A stretch of 64,000 nt of DNA from Notamacropus eugenii (taxonomy: Eukaryota; Chordata; Mammalia; Diprotodontia; Macropodidae), in NCBI RefSeq assembly GCF_028372415.1, contig NC_092874.1, forward strand, positions 119,733,244-119,797,243, read 5' to 3'. The position numbers were made by a program, and so were the translations under genes. Below the pieces are notes generated by a model. It was not told the DNA's origin. It made no database searches and saw only the letters and a program-made list of their open reading frames with translations. Of this stretch, positions 54,185-64,000 are shown piece by piece. The stretch's first letter is position 1. Each line of letters starts with the position of its first letter.

Positions 54185-57100
54185 TTGTCAAAATTCATTT
54201 TTATTAATAGAAAATAAACAATTATTCCAGTTTCAAGTTTTGAAATTTGTTATACTTGAAGTTGCTAATAAAAAAAGACTTTAAAATAATGTATGTTCCT
54301 GCTTCACTGAGACACTGCAACTGTAGCTGACAAAACATAGGATTCAGCATCATTTGCTTAAAGGCCTTTCAGAACTTTCATTTGCAAATCCTTTTTGTTA
54401 AACACAGGAAAAAACTAAACTAAAAGAGAAGGCCACTTGAGCCAGCCTGTGGAAAGCTGAGCAACCTTCATAAAAGGAATTCAACAGAGCAAGTTGGCTT
54501 GTGTGACAGTCCCCTTGCAGGATAAAGACTTACATTCCATCTTTTGGTATAGCCATCTAAACACTGAGGTATAAACAGACTGCTGTTAGCTGAGAATACA
54601 TTGCCTACATATCAGCCAATTTAAGTAGTGCTCTTCACAGATACTATTGATCCTTCATGCCTCAAAATTTTAGGTAATGTTGGAAATAGTTTGGATTTAA
54701 TTTGACTTATACAAAAATTAATCATTTAATAGTTCCTGAAATTCACTACTCAACCACAGAACATACCTGCTGGTTTAGTGTCTTTATAAAAAAATACATT
54801 TGTAGGTGTCTTACATAGTAAGATGCACTTAATACTGCATTATTTCACTTACAAATTACACTTCAACAAGATGGTGAAAGAAATCCAAAGTCATGACCAA
54901 AACAGAATCTGGCTTATCATGCTGCTACATGTTGGTTATACAACATACAAGCATTTATATGCCTTTCAAGCCATTTTAAGAGAAGTTAGGAAGATTTCCA
55001 AGTCATTCCACTTTCCACATTGCATAATTATATGGATTGAACTAAAAAGTAGTGTCTTCAAATTTTAAAGAGTCCATAACTTTGAAACCTTTTGTGAAAA
55101 AGAATGTTGCTGGTTTCCTGCTTGAGAGATCTGGGATGGTTGATGAGAATTTCTAATACATGGTAAACACGGCCAAGTCCATACATTTAATCAACTGTTG
55201 GCCTAAAAAATACTTCAGGAAGAGAATGGGACACTTGAGACAAAAGCTGTTGAAGCCGGTGGTGCTACTTGGGTGTACCATTTAGTGATGTGAAGTATAA
55301 TCATGATCCTATGACCTCTTTGAGGCATCAGTTCTTAATTTGAAACCATGATGGAAAAGGAAACAGCAAGGAAAACAACTCTTCGCCCCTCAGAAAGAGT
55401 TGATGAAGTTCAAATATGCATTCAGAAAACCCATAGGATCCTCTAGCTGTGGATAATGGCTAATGTGATCATCCAGAATTGACACTGTAGACTGGGGTAA
55501 CATTTTCCTATTGGAAGAGAATGTGGATGTGAAGTGTTCAAGCTGAACTTGGATGGTCAATATCCAAGCAAAAGCTTAAAAAGAATTAAACCTGCAACAA
55601 ATTTCTAGGTAGGAATAAAACCCATTTCTTTAAAGCCAGGGATGAAGTAAGACATCAGTTAACTTCGTAGGTTGTATCAGGAATAACAGAATGAAAGAAT
55701 TCTTGTTTCAAACCTTGCAACTCGATCTAATCACAAATGTATTGTTTTTTATAACTGGAATAACCCCACAAGACAGTCCCACCCACTCCAGATGACTGGA
55801 CAGGAAGAACATTAATCAATCAGAGGAAAACTATCCTTGGTTTCTCCTTGCACCCCAATAGGCTCAATTTCCTAGCATGTTTCATTCTGACTACAGACAA
55901 ATATCAACTCTACCTGCAAATGTTCCACAGCTAGTCTGCTAACAGTTTTTCTAACTGAGCAAGAAGTGTTTATGGACCTGGGCAATAGCAGTCAAGGGAA
56001 TTGTATTTTATTTTTCCAAGCCCTGTTGGATTCCACACGGGAAGATTACTTCTATTGAAAGCCCTAACTTCACCTCTCCTTCATGAGCAACTAGGAAACC
56101 CAGGACGTGTCTGATGGAACATCAGTTTTGTTCTCTTTGCACTTGAGCCTGGCTGGCACACAGCTGTCCCCAAGAGTGACTCACCTGTACAGATTCATAA
56201 ATTCTGGATGAGGGTTCACTGGATCTGATGGCCCATAGATGAAATGAACTGAAAAAGAACAGGCAAAGAATTAAAGCAAAAGCATTCTCTCTCGACCCTC
56301 CATCCCAAAGCCAAGCCAGAAGAAAGCTTTTTCCTCATCATCATCTTGGCTTCCTTTTTCTTGCCCTCCAAGAAAGACAGGTAACTCAATGTCTTTAATT
56401 AAATAGGTCACAAGAAGCTTCTGGCAATGAGGCAGCTAACCCATGTGGCTCATTCATAATAATCTTTCTTCCCTCCAGTGATTTATTCTGTATCTTTGGG
56501 CAACGTATAACTCCTCTCTGTAAAGCTCTGGTTCTTTTAAAGTCCAACATTAACATTATTTTTTAAAACACCTTGCTATATCACTAAAATAGTTGGATTT
56601 GACCTTATATGTAAGGTCATATATGTAAGGTCAAATGTATTTGTTGAATGCAGGTTTGCTTTTTAAATTTTTATATATGTATTTATGGCTGAAGAGACTG
56701 ATCCTTACCCCAGCTAAGTCTCCGTAGTTTGGTTGCCACTTACAGTAACTGCCTATAGTAATACTCTAACAAGTGAATAAATAAAGAAGTATTTATTAAG
56801 TAATTATTTGTGCCAAGCAGGTGTGCTAAACCCTGGGAATACAAATAGAAAATCGAGATTGTCCCTCCTCTTAAAGAGCTCACGCTCAAATCAAGGGAGC
56901 CAACACATAGGAGAGTTTAGTGACAGGGACAGCAATACCCGGGCATGCTCTAATAACCCTCATTATCATTGATCAGCAGTGCCACATCTCCAGAATGATG
57001 CACACGAAAGAGACCAGTCCACTTTCGGGTTTCCTAATTCCCATACATAATGGTACTTTGCTGTTGTAATATCTTCTTGGTTCCATTTACAGTACTGTAT

Positions 57101-59295
57101 ATTTGTATAGGAGTCTCCTGGTATTGGGTTACCACCTCATTTTTACTCTTAAGGACCTGTCTGATTTCTCTAAGTAGGATGCCTCCCTTAAGATCTAAAG
57201 TTTAACAAGGAGGCAATGAGGAAGCACTTACGGGGAACAGCCATGGCGGTGAGAGCCCCCACCCAGCGATCTCGATGCTTCTTCCTCTGGTTGATGTACT
57301 GTAAGAGACTGTAAGGATAGATGAGTGAAAGATGGGGTGCAAGCTAAGGAAAGCCAGACTTTGCTGAGACCACAAGGCAAGACATTAGCCAAAGGCTCCC
57401 TTTCATTAGATTATAGGCAAAGTTGGCATTTGCCCAACTGCTACATCCATTCCTATTAAACTCCAGAACCAAATAGTCACTTAGTGAAGTCAAAATTCAA
57501 TGGCACTGGGAGTATATTGAGGCAATAATGTGAGGCAACTCAATATTATATATATGAGCGACTAATTCATCAGAGATGCAACAAAAAACAGACTCTCTCA
57601 AATATTTCATGCTGTTAGGAAAACAGATCCTTCCCATTTTATTCAGTTTGATCAGTAGAGACACAAAGAGGAAGATCACCTCTGTCTATGATCATTTAGA
57701 GTCAGACTTTTAGGGTAACTAGATGAAGGGAATTGTACCAGATGATCTCTCTGGTCCCAGCCATCCCTTTTGATTACAAGCATAACCTTCTCTGTATGAC
57801 TCAACTGATATCTAGAAGACAGGGAAAAGAAACCTTTCCAGTATTGTCAGAAGAGACAGTCACATCTTGGACTAGAAAACTCACCTGGATCCCTTTTCCT
57901 CTGAACTCTGAGCTGGTGTATATGTGAATTTGGATTGTCAACTCTTAGTATGAATACTTTCTCTCTCCCATTAAGAAAAAACCTTTTACTGTCTCATGTT
58001 TGGAAAAAAAAAAAACTTACAGATCCATATGGAAAATAACCCATAACTGAAAAAAAACCTTACAGATCCATATGGAAAATAACCCATAACTTGTTATTTC
58101 CATCATGGATGTCAATTAGAACTTGGAATTAACAAGACAAGGTGGAAGCCATACTGACCTCCCTGGCAGAAAAGGAAGCCGTTAGCATTTCCAAATAATC
58201 AGCACCCTCTCTGAAAACTGCCAAACTCTCATTTATATCCAGACATTGGGTCCTTTGTACCTTGCTACCTATGGCAATATCCCTTTCCCTGCCTGTTGCT
58301 GCTGAAGAAGTTATAATATGATAACACTTAGCAGAGACAGCAAACTCTTCTAAAGGGTATAAAACACCTTTAAATGGTTAATATTAGCAAAGGCACAGAG
58401 AGGGAGAAAGCTTCATTAGAGGTTAGGCAGCAAGTCACAGATCACATTGAGATTAGAATTTGCAGCTGCATAGCTAAGTCTTTTGCACCACGTAGGCCTC
58501 CACATCATGATTCCATCTGTTGCCATTTTGTCTCTTCAACAGGTTCTCAAATGGATATAAAGCCAAATCAATAATTCTAGTTTTTGTTCACCAGTATTCC
58601 TCTTGTCAAAGGGTATGGGCCATGAGGGAACAAGGCTGGGGCAGGGGAGGAAAAAAGTCATTTTCCCTTTAATAAAACAACTGATACTGAAGTAATGGTG
58701 CACCTTTTACCTGTCTATGACCAGGTTGCCATCATTGGTTCGAATCCCAGTCCACATATCCCACATCTCAGCTTCTGAGGGCCGTGTGTATGGCCCAAAG
58801 ACCACTGCAAGGCTGAAAGATTCCAAAAATTTGAGAAGGTGGGTAGGTAGGTATTAGTACAGCTTCCCAGTATTAGTTTCAAGACCAGGACACAGGCAGA
58901 GCAGGTGCTATGTAAGCACTTAATACATACACTGTCTAACACTTTGGGCCACTCTTTATGTTTTGGAGGAGAGATTGGGGGCATCTTTACTCTTCTGCAA
59001 ATGCAAACTACTCCAATGCACCCTCCCCACATGTCCCTCTTCTCTCTCTCCTCAAAGCAGCCGATGAGTCAGGGGCCTTGGTGAGAGCTGCTGAGGTGAG
59101 GGAAGGAGAAGGAACCAGTCCTGGGCCTGGTTCTAATATTGGGGCCAAGATAGAGGTTGGCAGCAATTTCTGACTCTCATGCCTCCCAAAGAGTGGCCCC
59201 AGAGCTCAGCAATGAGTAACTCACCCCCGAGCGAAAAAGAAGAAATTCATCAGGCGAGTGAGGATGGGAGACATTGGACCTCCATCTTTGAGCAG
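54185..59295 (-). CDS. MEST: MEST/PEG1, alpha/beta-hydrolase-fold protein (last five coding exons and 3' UTR)
   Basis: Five minus-strand exons join in phase to the last 143 residues: 59295-59225, 58812-58711, 57308-57232, 56248-56185 and 55507-55390. They match the MEST C-terminal half: [70 protein letters not shown] and [24 protein letters not shown] is a membrane-associated epoxide-hydrolase-like alpha/beta-hydrolase of uncertain substrate. The acid (in YGPSDPVNP) and the histidine (in DDHISH) expected for its catalytic triad are both encoded here. In eutherians it is expressed from the paternal allele, and imprinting has been reported in the tammar wallaby. The 5' exons, nucleophile and promoter are outside the window. 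The gene converges on COPG2. Confidence 0.95.
54200..54205 (-). terminator. MEST: MEST poly(A) signal AATAAA (minus strand)
   Basis: tttatt on the plus strand. Cleavage would fall at about 54170-54190, inside the COPG2 3' UTR. Confidence 0.65.
54213..54218 (+). terminator. COPG2: COPG2 poly(A) signal AATAAA (proximal)
   Basis: Canonical hexamer 291 bp after the stop codon, eight bases right of the opposite-strand MEST signal. Confidence 0.65.
54267..54272 (+). terminator. COPG2: COPG2 poly(A) signal AATAAA (distal)
   Basis: A second canonical hexamer, followed by 'aaaaagactttaaaataatg'. It would lengthen the overlap with MEST. Confidence 0.55.
55390..55507 (-). CDS. MEST: MEST last coding exon
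   Basis: TTCCAATAG acceptor on the minus strand. It encodes [20 protein letters not shown] through NFINSF and TGA. The DDHISH histidine is the predicted catalytic one. Confidence 0.94.
55508..56184. other. MEST intron, unassigned
   Basis: No repeat or RNA gene recognised. Confidence 0.35.
56185..56248 (-). CDS. MEST: MEST coding exon ([12 protein letters not shown])
   Basis: CTTTTTCAG acceptor and GTGAGT donor on the minus strand. It encodes [20 protein letters not shown], holding the predicted catalytic acid. Confidence 0.94.
56598..56634. repeat. Palindromic cluster of AAGGTCA units in a MEST intron
   Basis: tttgaccttatat and its near-complement atatgtaaggtcaaa flank a third gtaaggtcat, giving two direct AAGGTCA and one inverted copy. 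It resembles a nuclear-receptor half-site cluster. Confidence 0.5.
56765..56935 (-). repeat. L2 LINE 3' end, antisense
   Basis: 'gaagtatttattaagtaatt', 'caggtgtgctaaaccctggg' and 'cctcctcttaaagagctcac' follow antisense L2 order. Confidence 0.65.
57232..57308 (-). CDS. MEST: MEST coding exon ([19 protein letters not shown])
   Basis: TATCCTTACAG acceptor and GTAAGT donor on the minus strand, split codons at both ends. It encodes [20 protein letters not shown] then TAMAVP. Confidence 0.94.
58016..58091. repeat. Exact 33-bp direct duplication in a MEST intron
   Basis: 58016-58048 and 58059-58091 are identical, separated by an A-rich ten-base spacer. Each copy is preceded by an A-run, giving a 43-bp period. 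Confidence 0.9.
58340..58520 (-). repeat. MIR-like SINE, antisense
   Basis: 'aggcacagagagggagaaag' and 'caagtcacagatcacattga', with 'cttttgcaccacgtaggcct' at the end. Diverged. Confidence 0.45.
58711..58812 (-). CDS. MEST: MEST coding exon ([17 protein letters not shown])
   Basis: AATCTTTCAG acceptor and GTAAAA donor on the minus strand. It encodes [20 protein letters not shown] then [13 protein letters not shown]. Confidence 0.94.
59225..59295 (-). CDS. MEST: MEST coding exon ([20 protein letters not shown])
   Basis: TAACCTACAG acceptor and GTGAGT donor on the minus strand. It encodes [20 protein letters not shown] then FARG, and starts in phase 0, as expected after the exon ending LLLQK in other mammals. 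Confidence 0.93.
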
Positions 59296-59487
59296 CTGTA
59301 GGTTAAAAAAAAACAAAGAGAGAAAAGTGAGAAATGAAACAAGAGGAGAAAGGGCTTGTTACCAGGGCGTGGTTCTCTCTGGCTGGGACAAGAGGGAATG
59401 GGGCTAACCCTGTTTATATCTGGAAAATGGGATTTCCTTCGTTCCTCCTTTGGAGAAAGAACAGCCTATTTCTAACTCCCTCAAAGG

Positions 59488-59679
59488 TAGGGATCCTTCA
59501 CTTTTTTAGGAATCATGGCATCTGATGAAGACCCATTCACAGAATCATGTTAAATCCAGAAAATATACAGGATTACAAAGGAAACTGATTATACTGAAAT
59601 AAAGATGTAATTTTTTTTCCCCATCCAAGTTTACAATCTCACTGAAATCTATCCGTGGATCCCACTTCAAGAATCCCTG
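59488..59679 (+). mobile_element. hAT-like MITE, diverged copy
   Basis: It starts 'gggatccttcactttttta' and ends 'cacttcaagaatccctg', with the inner 'atacaggattacaaaggaaa', matching the 61.5-kb element in the same orientation. Flanking 8-mers ctcaaagg and ctctcagg agree at 6 of 8 positions. Confidence 0.55.
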
Positions 59680-59764
59680 CTCTCAGGTTTGGCCCTTGTA
59701 TACTGAAATCCCAACTTGAGCTTAGTGAACTTGGATGAGGAGGTCAACTGGCTTTTTTTTTTCA

Positions 59765-60300
59765 TCAGCCACAGACATTCATCTACATATTTATTAAAAA
59801 AAAAAAAATCTCTCAAACAGTCAAAAGATATAAACTAGCCATTCTCAGGAGAAATACAAATGAAAGGCCCACCATGTGAAAAAAAAGTTAAAAAAACCTG
59901 AGACATTAAAATCACTTTGAGGCACCTGTCAAATTGGCTAAGACAACAAAAAGACCGCAATCACATTAGCATCACTGCTAAAAACAAAAAAACCAAAACA
60001 CAGGCACACTGAATCACTGCTTTAGTTGCAACCTGGACCCAACTTCTTTGGAAATCAATATGAAATTATAAAGTTACAAAAATGTACATACTGTCTGACC
60101 ATGGGGTCCTACCTCTGAAACTACAGCCCACAGACATTACTGAAAAGGAAAGAAAGGTACGTGTGTACAAAAATATCCACAGCAGCACTGTTTGTAAGAG
60201 CAAAGGAACTGAAGATGATTTTAAGCATCCAGCAATTGAACAGTCATGGTATACGACTGCAGTGGAATAACAGTCCCTTACAAGGAATTGAGGCTCTAAA
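59765..60300 (+). mobile_element. L1 LINE, ORF2 3' region, sense, degenerate
   Basis: 'gaggcacctgtcaaattggc', 'ctttggaaatcaatatgaaa', 'acaaaaatatccacagcagc' and 'tggtatacgactgcagtgga' are the ordered end of ORF2, the complement of what is seen at 1-652. Not coding. Confidence 0.65.
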
Positions 60301-60379
60301 GATGGCACCTAAAGTGAAACTGGCACACAGAAAACGTTACTCCTAAAATCCCCCATGACATACGATATTGCTGGGTGTC

Positions 60380-60620
60380 ACCGCAGATAAGAGTCCTAGA
60401 TTAGGGAGTCAGGAAGACCTGAGCCCAAAATCATTCTCAGACACTTAACAGCTGTAAAACCCTGAGTAAGTCACTCATCTGCTTCAATTTCTTTCACCTA
60501 TAAAATGGGGATATTAATAGCACTTAATTCCCAAGGCTGCTGAGAAAATCAAATGAGATCATATACATTGAAGTGCTGTGTAACCTTTAAAATGCTACGT
60601 AAATTATAGCTATTATGGTT
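60380..60620 (+). repeat. CORE-SINE (MIR/Ther1 type)
   Basis: 'gggagtcaggaagacctgag', 'cttaacagctgtaaaaccct', 'cacctataaaatggggatat' and 'gagatcatatacattgaagt' follow the order of the 10.2-kb copy. Confidence 0.7.
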
Positions 60621-61458
60621 ACAATATTTTTAAATAGGGGTAGCTAGAAGGAGAGGTTCTTTAAAAAAGGCAGTCTCAGGGAACAACTGGATCTGGGGTG
60701 GTTGTCATGGAAATGATGGAATATAAATTCCGTTTTCTGCTACCACTACTCTCGCCCCACCTCCCCAGCTCAGCTACTGATCAGGAAAGAGACTGGGGTC
60801 AGCATTTCTCTAATGCGGCCTGGGGGAGAACTGATAAAGACTTAGTTGACAGGAAAACTGATGATTAGGAAAAAAATGTTCTTCTAAGGGGCCAGAAACC
60901 TAAGTGTGATGATCTTAGAGGAAGATCCCCTGCCCCTCATAACTGTTTCTTCTCACACGATGTGTCAGGATGCTAGAGACCCTACAGCAGTTCACAGGGG
61001 CCTTCCAGACAACCAGGAACACTAGGAAGGACAACCATGGCTTTCTCTTTCATCACTACTCCGTCCTAAACAGGATGAGTGTGTCTGTGTTTATTCTGTG
61101 CTGCTCCAAGGAAACCCCTGGGGATGAAGGGGGTAACTGTAGAATCCCACTGGGCAGCTGGCTCACCTCCTGAGAGGCACCCAGTGCCTGACACTGACTA
61201 GGAGGGACCAGCATCTCTCTCATCTGTGCTCACTTGGAGCGTAGACTCACTGAGTGGAATGATGCATTTGTGAGCAAAATGGCAGACCATGGTGTTATTT
61301 ACATGGCGTTTCCTCTTACAGTTGAATTTGTATAGGTTAAAGATGCATATTGTAATGTTCCATCATAAGAAGCAATTAGGAAGAACTCAAAGACATATGG
61401 AAAGACTTATATGAATACAGAGAGAAGAAAGCAGAGTACAACAAACTGGTAGTTAAAA
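60621..61458. other. MEST intron, unassigned
   Basis: No exon or repeat is recognised. The open frame at 60970-61173 has no domain I know. Confidence 0.35.
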
Positions 61459-61652
61459 CAGGAGTTCTTAACCTTTTTGGGGCCATGGATTCCTTTGACA
61501 TCTGGTGAAGCCTATGGATCCACTTTCAGAGTCATGTTTTTAAAAGCATAAAATAAAATACATAGGATTACAGATGAAACCAAGTGTACTCAAATGCTGT
61601 TACCAAAATATTAAAAGATACAAGCTTCCGGACCTCAAGTTAAGAACCCCTG
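61459..61652 (+). mobile_element. hAT-like MITE with terminal inverted repeats and 8-bp target duplication
   Basis: The left end CAGGAGTTCTTAACCT and the inverted right end CAGGGGTTCTTAACTT agree at 14 of 16 bases. Flanks agttaaaa (61451-61458) and acttaaaa (61653-61660) match at 7 of 8, the duplication length of hAT transposons. It is 194 bp with no coding capacity, and the best-preserved of four related copies in the window. Confidence 0.75.
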
Positions 61653-62674
61653 ACTTAAAAACTAACAGCAACAAATCCATGCTACAAAGACAGAAAAGGT
61701 CAAGAAGGGATTACAAAAACATGGGATGTGAACACTTCTTTTATGTCAATACTATCTCCTTTTAGCTAAAAGTCAGGAATTAAAAGAAGCTAAAACATAC
61801 ATGCCCAATTATTTACAATCTCTTGCTTCATTTTGCATTTCGTTTGTCTTTTAAATTTCCCAATGCACCTGCCCATATATCAGAATAACAGTACTTGCCC
61901 ACAGATGCTAAAATAAAATGTTTATGTTAAAAGCAACTGTACAGGTCTTATGTGGGGGCCATTCCCTGAACTCCCTTCCAGGAGAAAAAGAAGAAAGGAA
62001 ATGGAATCCAGCGTTTCACCCAACTGTGTCTGTCTAAGGTAAAAGATGGGCATCCCAGAAGCTGCCCTTCCTTCCCAAGGGAGGGCAATAACCTCCTCAG
62101 TGTCTATCCATCATTACAGAGGCCACAGGCCTTTCCAAAGGACCCCACAAGACTCAGCCCTGTCCATACAGAGTCTCAGACTAAAGATTCACCCAGTGCA
62201 CTGGCCAACCTTCTGGAGTAAGGTGGGATGGTGAGTCTCAGGAAAGATACCTGCAAGAGAGGCAGAAAACTTAGCTTAGTCAGTCACTCCCCAGCTACTT
62301 CAGCCCCACTCAAAGCCTCACACCTGCTTCTCCCAAGACTCCTCCCCTTAGGGCATTTCACGGAGGGAGGAAATCAATAAAACAAAAAACTAGCAAGCCT
62401 TAAGGGAGCTCTGTATAGCCAATTATGTCTCTCTCATTAGAGATGGATGTTTTTGCTTCCTCTGGTCTCTTTAGCCAGAGAGAACAAGGTTACTTTCCTC
62501 TGTTTCAGATGAAGAGACTCCCAGGGAGAAAAAGGCATGTGCTTAGGGCTGCCCTACGTGCTAGGAAGGCCAGCATGGCACTCCAGAAACACTCAACTCT
62601 CTTCCAGGGCTCTGATGACTGAGTCCTCTATAAGTATACACCCTTTTCCTACTACATACAGGAGGTTGTTAATT
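61653..62674. other. MEST intron, unassigned
   Basis: No MEST exon, RNA gene or repeat is recognised. Confidence 0.35.
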
Positions 62675-62950
62675 CTTTCAGTGGCACAGCTGTGAGAGTG
62701 CTTGGCCTGGAAGCAGGAAGATCTGAGTTCAAATCTAACCTCAGACACTTATTAGCAGTGTGACCATAGGCAAGTCACTTAATCTCTGTTTGCTTCAGTT
62801 CCCCCATTTGTAAAATGGGGATAACAGCACCCCAGAGTTGTTGAGAGGATTAAATGAGACAGTATTTATGAAGCACTTATTTAGTACAGTGCCTGGCACA
62901 CAGTAGGCACCAAACGTTAGCTTTCATAATCATTATCATTATTATTTCCA
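62675..62950 (+). repeat. CORE-SINE (MIR/Ther1 type), near full length
   Basis: 'tggaagcaggaagatctgag', 'gaccataggcaagtcactta', 'cccccatttgtaaaatgggg' and the tail 'gtgcctggcacacagtaggc', ending in an ATTATT run. Confidence 0.8.
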
Positions 62951-63099
62951 TTGCAAAACATGCTGAAGAGGGGGTGATTTCCTAGTATACACAAGGCCTG
63001 GGAGGAAGTGGTGCTTTCTGTTTTCCTATTTCTCCTAAATATTGTGAAGGAAATTGTTCTCTCCAGACACCAAATGTCGGTGCAAAAGCCCTCCCCATT

Positions 63100-63395
63100 C
63101 AGATTCCCTCCATCTAGTCTGGCTCTGCCACTTGCTGACTATGTGACCTCAGCTGTAAGGCATCAGACGTTCCCTCCCAACTCTTAGGTCTACCCACAAC
63201 CATGAACTACTCATCAAAGACTGCTTTGGAAGCTTAAGGAAAAGATGCCAGGCTTGAAAGGAAGAAGACAGCCTGAACCTTGGCTCTCCTCATTAGCAGG
63301 ATAACCATGAGCAAGTCTCATCTATGAAATCAATGGGCTGGATCAAATGATCCATAAGGTCCTTTTAAGAGTCCACCCCCTATGATCTTTCCTCA
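63100..63395 (+). repeat. Two MIR-like SINE fragments
   Basis: About 63100-63200 ('ctgccacttgctgactatgt') and 63238-63395 ('ataaccatgagcaagtctca', 'aatgatccataaggtcctt') are diverged MIR pieces in sense. Confidence 0.5.
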
Positions 63396-63610
63396 AGATC
63401 CAAATCAGGTGACCAAGGTGCCACCTTCTGAACAAAGCCTTCCATGAGTCACTGTAACCTGTATTATAGTGTTGGGTCTCTTATCCACCCACCCCACTGT
63501 AAGATCTGGGAGGACAAGAACCATGATGCCCTTTTACATCTTTGTATTTCCAGGGTCTGGCACGATGCTCTGCACACAGTAGGTGCTAAATGTTTGTTGA
63601 AATGCATTGA
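63395..63610 (+). repeat. L2 LINE 3' end, sense
   Basis: 'gaacaaagccttccatgagt', 'gggaggacaagaaccatgat', 'tttgtatttccagggtctgg' and 'acagtaggtgctaaatgttt' give the complete L2 tail. Confidence 0.75.
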
Positions 63611-63914
63611 AAATTGTTCCCTAATTGATACATTGCTTGCTTCCTCAGTAGGTGGAAGAGCAAGCAGGAGGGAAAGAATCTGGAAGTCAAAAAAAATGTT
63701 CTTAAGGTTAAGAATAAACAATAATAAAAAAAGAAAATTGTTCCCCAGTAATAGTCCTGAGTAAATAGCAGACACTTTACCCCCAAAGCAGCAAAAATGA
63801 AACCCCAAAGCATGGGACTTATCCCAATCCAATGCCCAGCCAGCGAGAAGGGAAAGGTGTCTCAGCGGTCACGGCCTAGTCAGGAGGGTGCATCACACAG
63901 GGTTTTTTCTATCC

Positions 63915-63980
63915 CAGCACCCCTTTTCTGCAGCTTGCACATAGTAGCCTGCTTAATAAATGGTTATTAAACTGAACTGA
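63915..63980 (+). repeat. L2-type LINE tail fragment
   Basis: 'cttgcacatagtagcctgct' and 'taataaatggttattaaact' resemble an L2 3' terminus. Confidence 0.5.
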
Positions 63981-64000
63981 ATTTCTGGCAGAAGGAATTC

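Larger units (their letters stand above)
53923..54300 (+). other. COPG2: COPG2 3' UTR (predicted)
   Basis: From the stop to about 54230-54300, set by AATAAA at 54213-54218 and 54267-54272. The right part is probably also transcribed from the other strand as MEST 3' UTR. Confidence 0.7.
54185..55389 (-). other. MEST: MEST 3' UTR (predicted)
   Basis: From the TGA at 55392-55390 down to the minus-strand AATAAA at 54205-54200, the only one I found in this interval, giving about 1.2 kb. That agrees with a long MEST 3' UTR. ATTAAA variants (TTTAAT on the plus strand near 54695 and 54727) could give shorter forms. Confidence 0.7.

Noticed and set aside
59296..64000. miR-335 or further MEST exons
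   Set aside because: The microRNA lies in a 5' MEST intron in other mammals, and I saw neither its hairpin nor upstream MEST exon motifs here.
1..64000. CRISPR array, operon or other prokaryotic-type system
   Set aside because: No spaced direct repeats, compact gene runs or bacterial-type genes exist. The window is ordinary intron-rich mammalian DNA.

Overview
The window is nuclear DNA of a mammal, and the interspersed repeats say marsupial. It carries tRNA-derived SINEs with the typical marsupial head and tail, marsupial-type L1 tails and a half-L1 element, plus many old L2, L3/CR1 and MIR/CORE-SINE copies. I cannot name the species. No bacterial, viral or CRISPR-like gene system is present. 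Almost all long open frames outside the exons below are chance frames or repeat remnants.

Three protein-coding genes account for the conserved sequence, in the order and orientation known around human 7q32. (1) TSGA13, plus strand, about 3.0-12.8 kb: five exons, with the N-terminal coding exon(s) not found. (2) COPG2 (coatomer gamma-2), plus strand, 13.2-53.9 kb: all 24 coding exons, joining in phase to 871 codons plus stop with GT-AG introns throughout. (3) MEST/PEG1, minus strand, 59.3 kb down to about 54.2 kb: the last five coding exons and the 3' UTR. The 5' part of MEST, including its imprinted promoter, lies beyond the right edge.

Layout: 1-3 kb is an L1 tail and unassigned sequence. 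3-12.8 kb is TSGA13, with MIR, L2, L3, an LTR-like element and a hAT-like MITE in its introns. 12.5-14.3 kb is a CpG island holding the last TSGA13 exon, the COPG2 promoter and COPG2 exon 1. 14.3-53.9 kb is COPG2 with repeat-filled introns, the main one being a 2.8-kb full-length half-L1 (HAL1-like) element at 17.0-19.8 kb flanked by an exact 16-bp target-site duplication. 54.2-55.5 kb is the junction where COPG2 and MEST converge and their 3' UTRs probably overlap. 55.5-64 kb is MEST introns and exons with L1, SINE and hAT-like copies.

The gene packing is tight at both ends of COPG2. TSGA13 stops 417 bp before the COPG2 start codon, and the first poly(A)-like hexamer after its stop (ATTAAA) is formed by COPG2 codons 2-3. 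At the other end the COPG2 and MEST poly(A) signals face each other within about 70 bp. These junctions, the HAL1-like insertion and a small hAT-like MITE family are the most interesting observations. I found no convincing new biological system.
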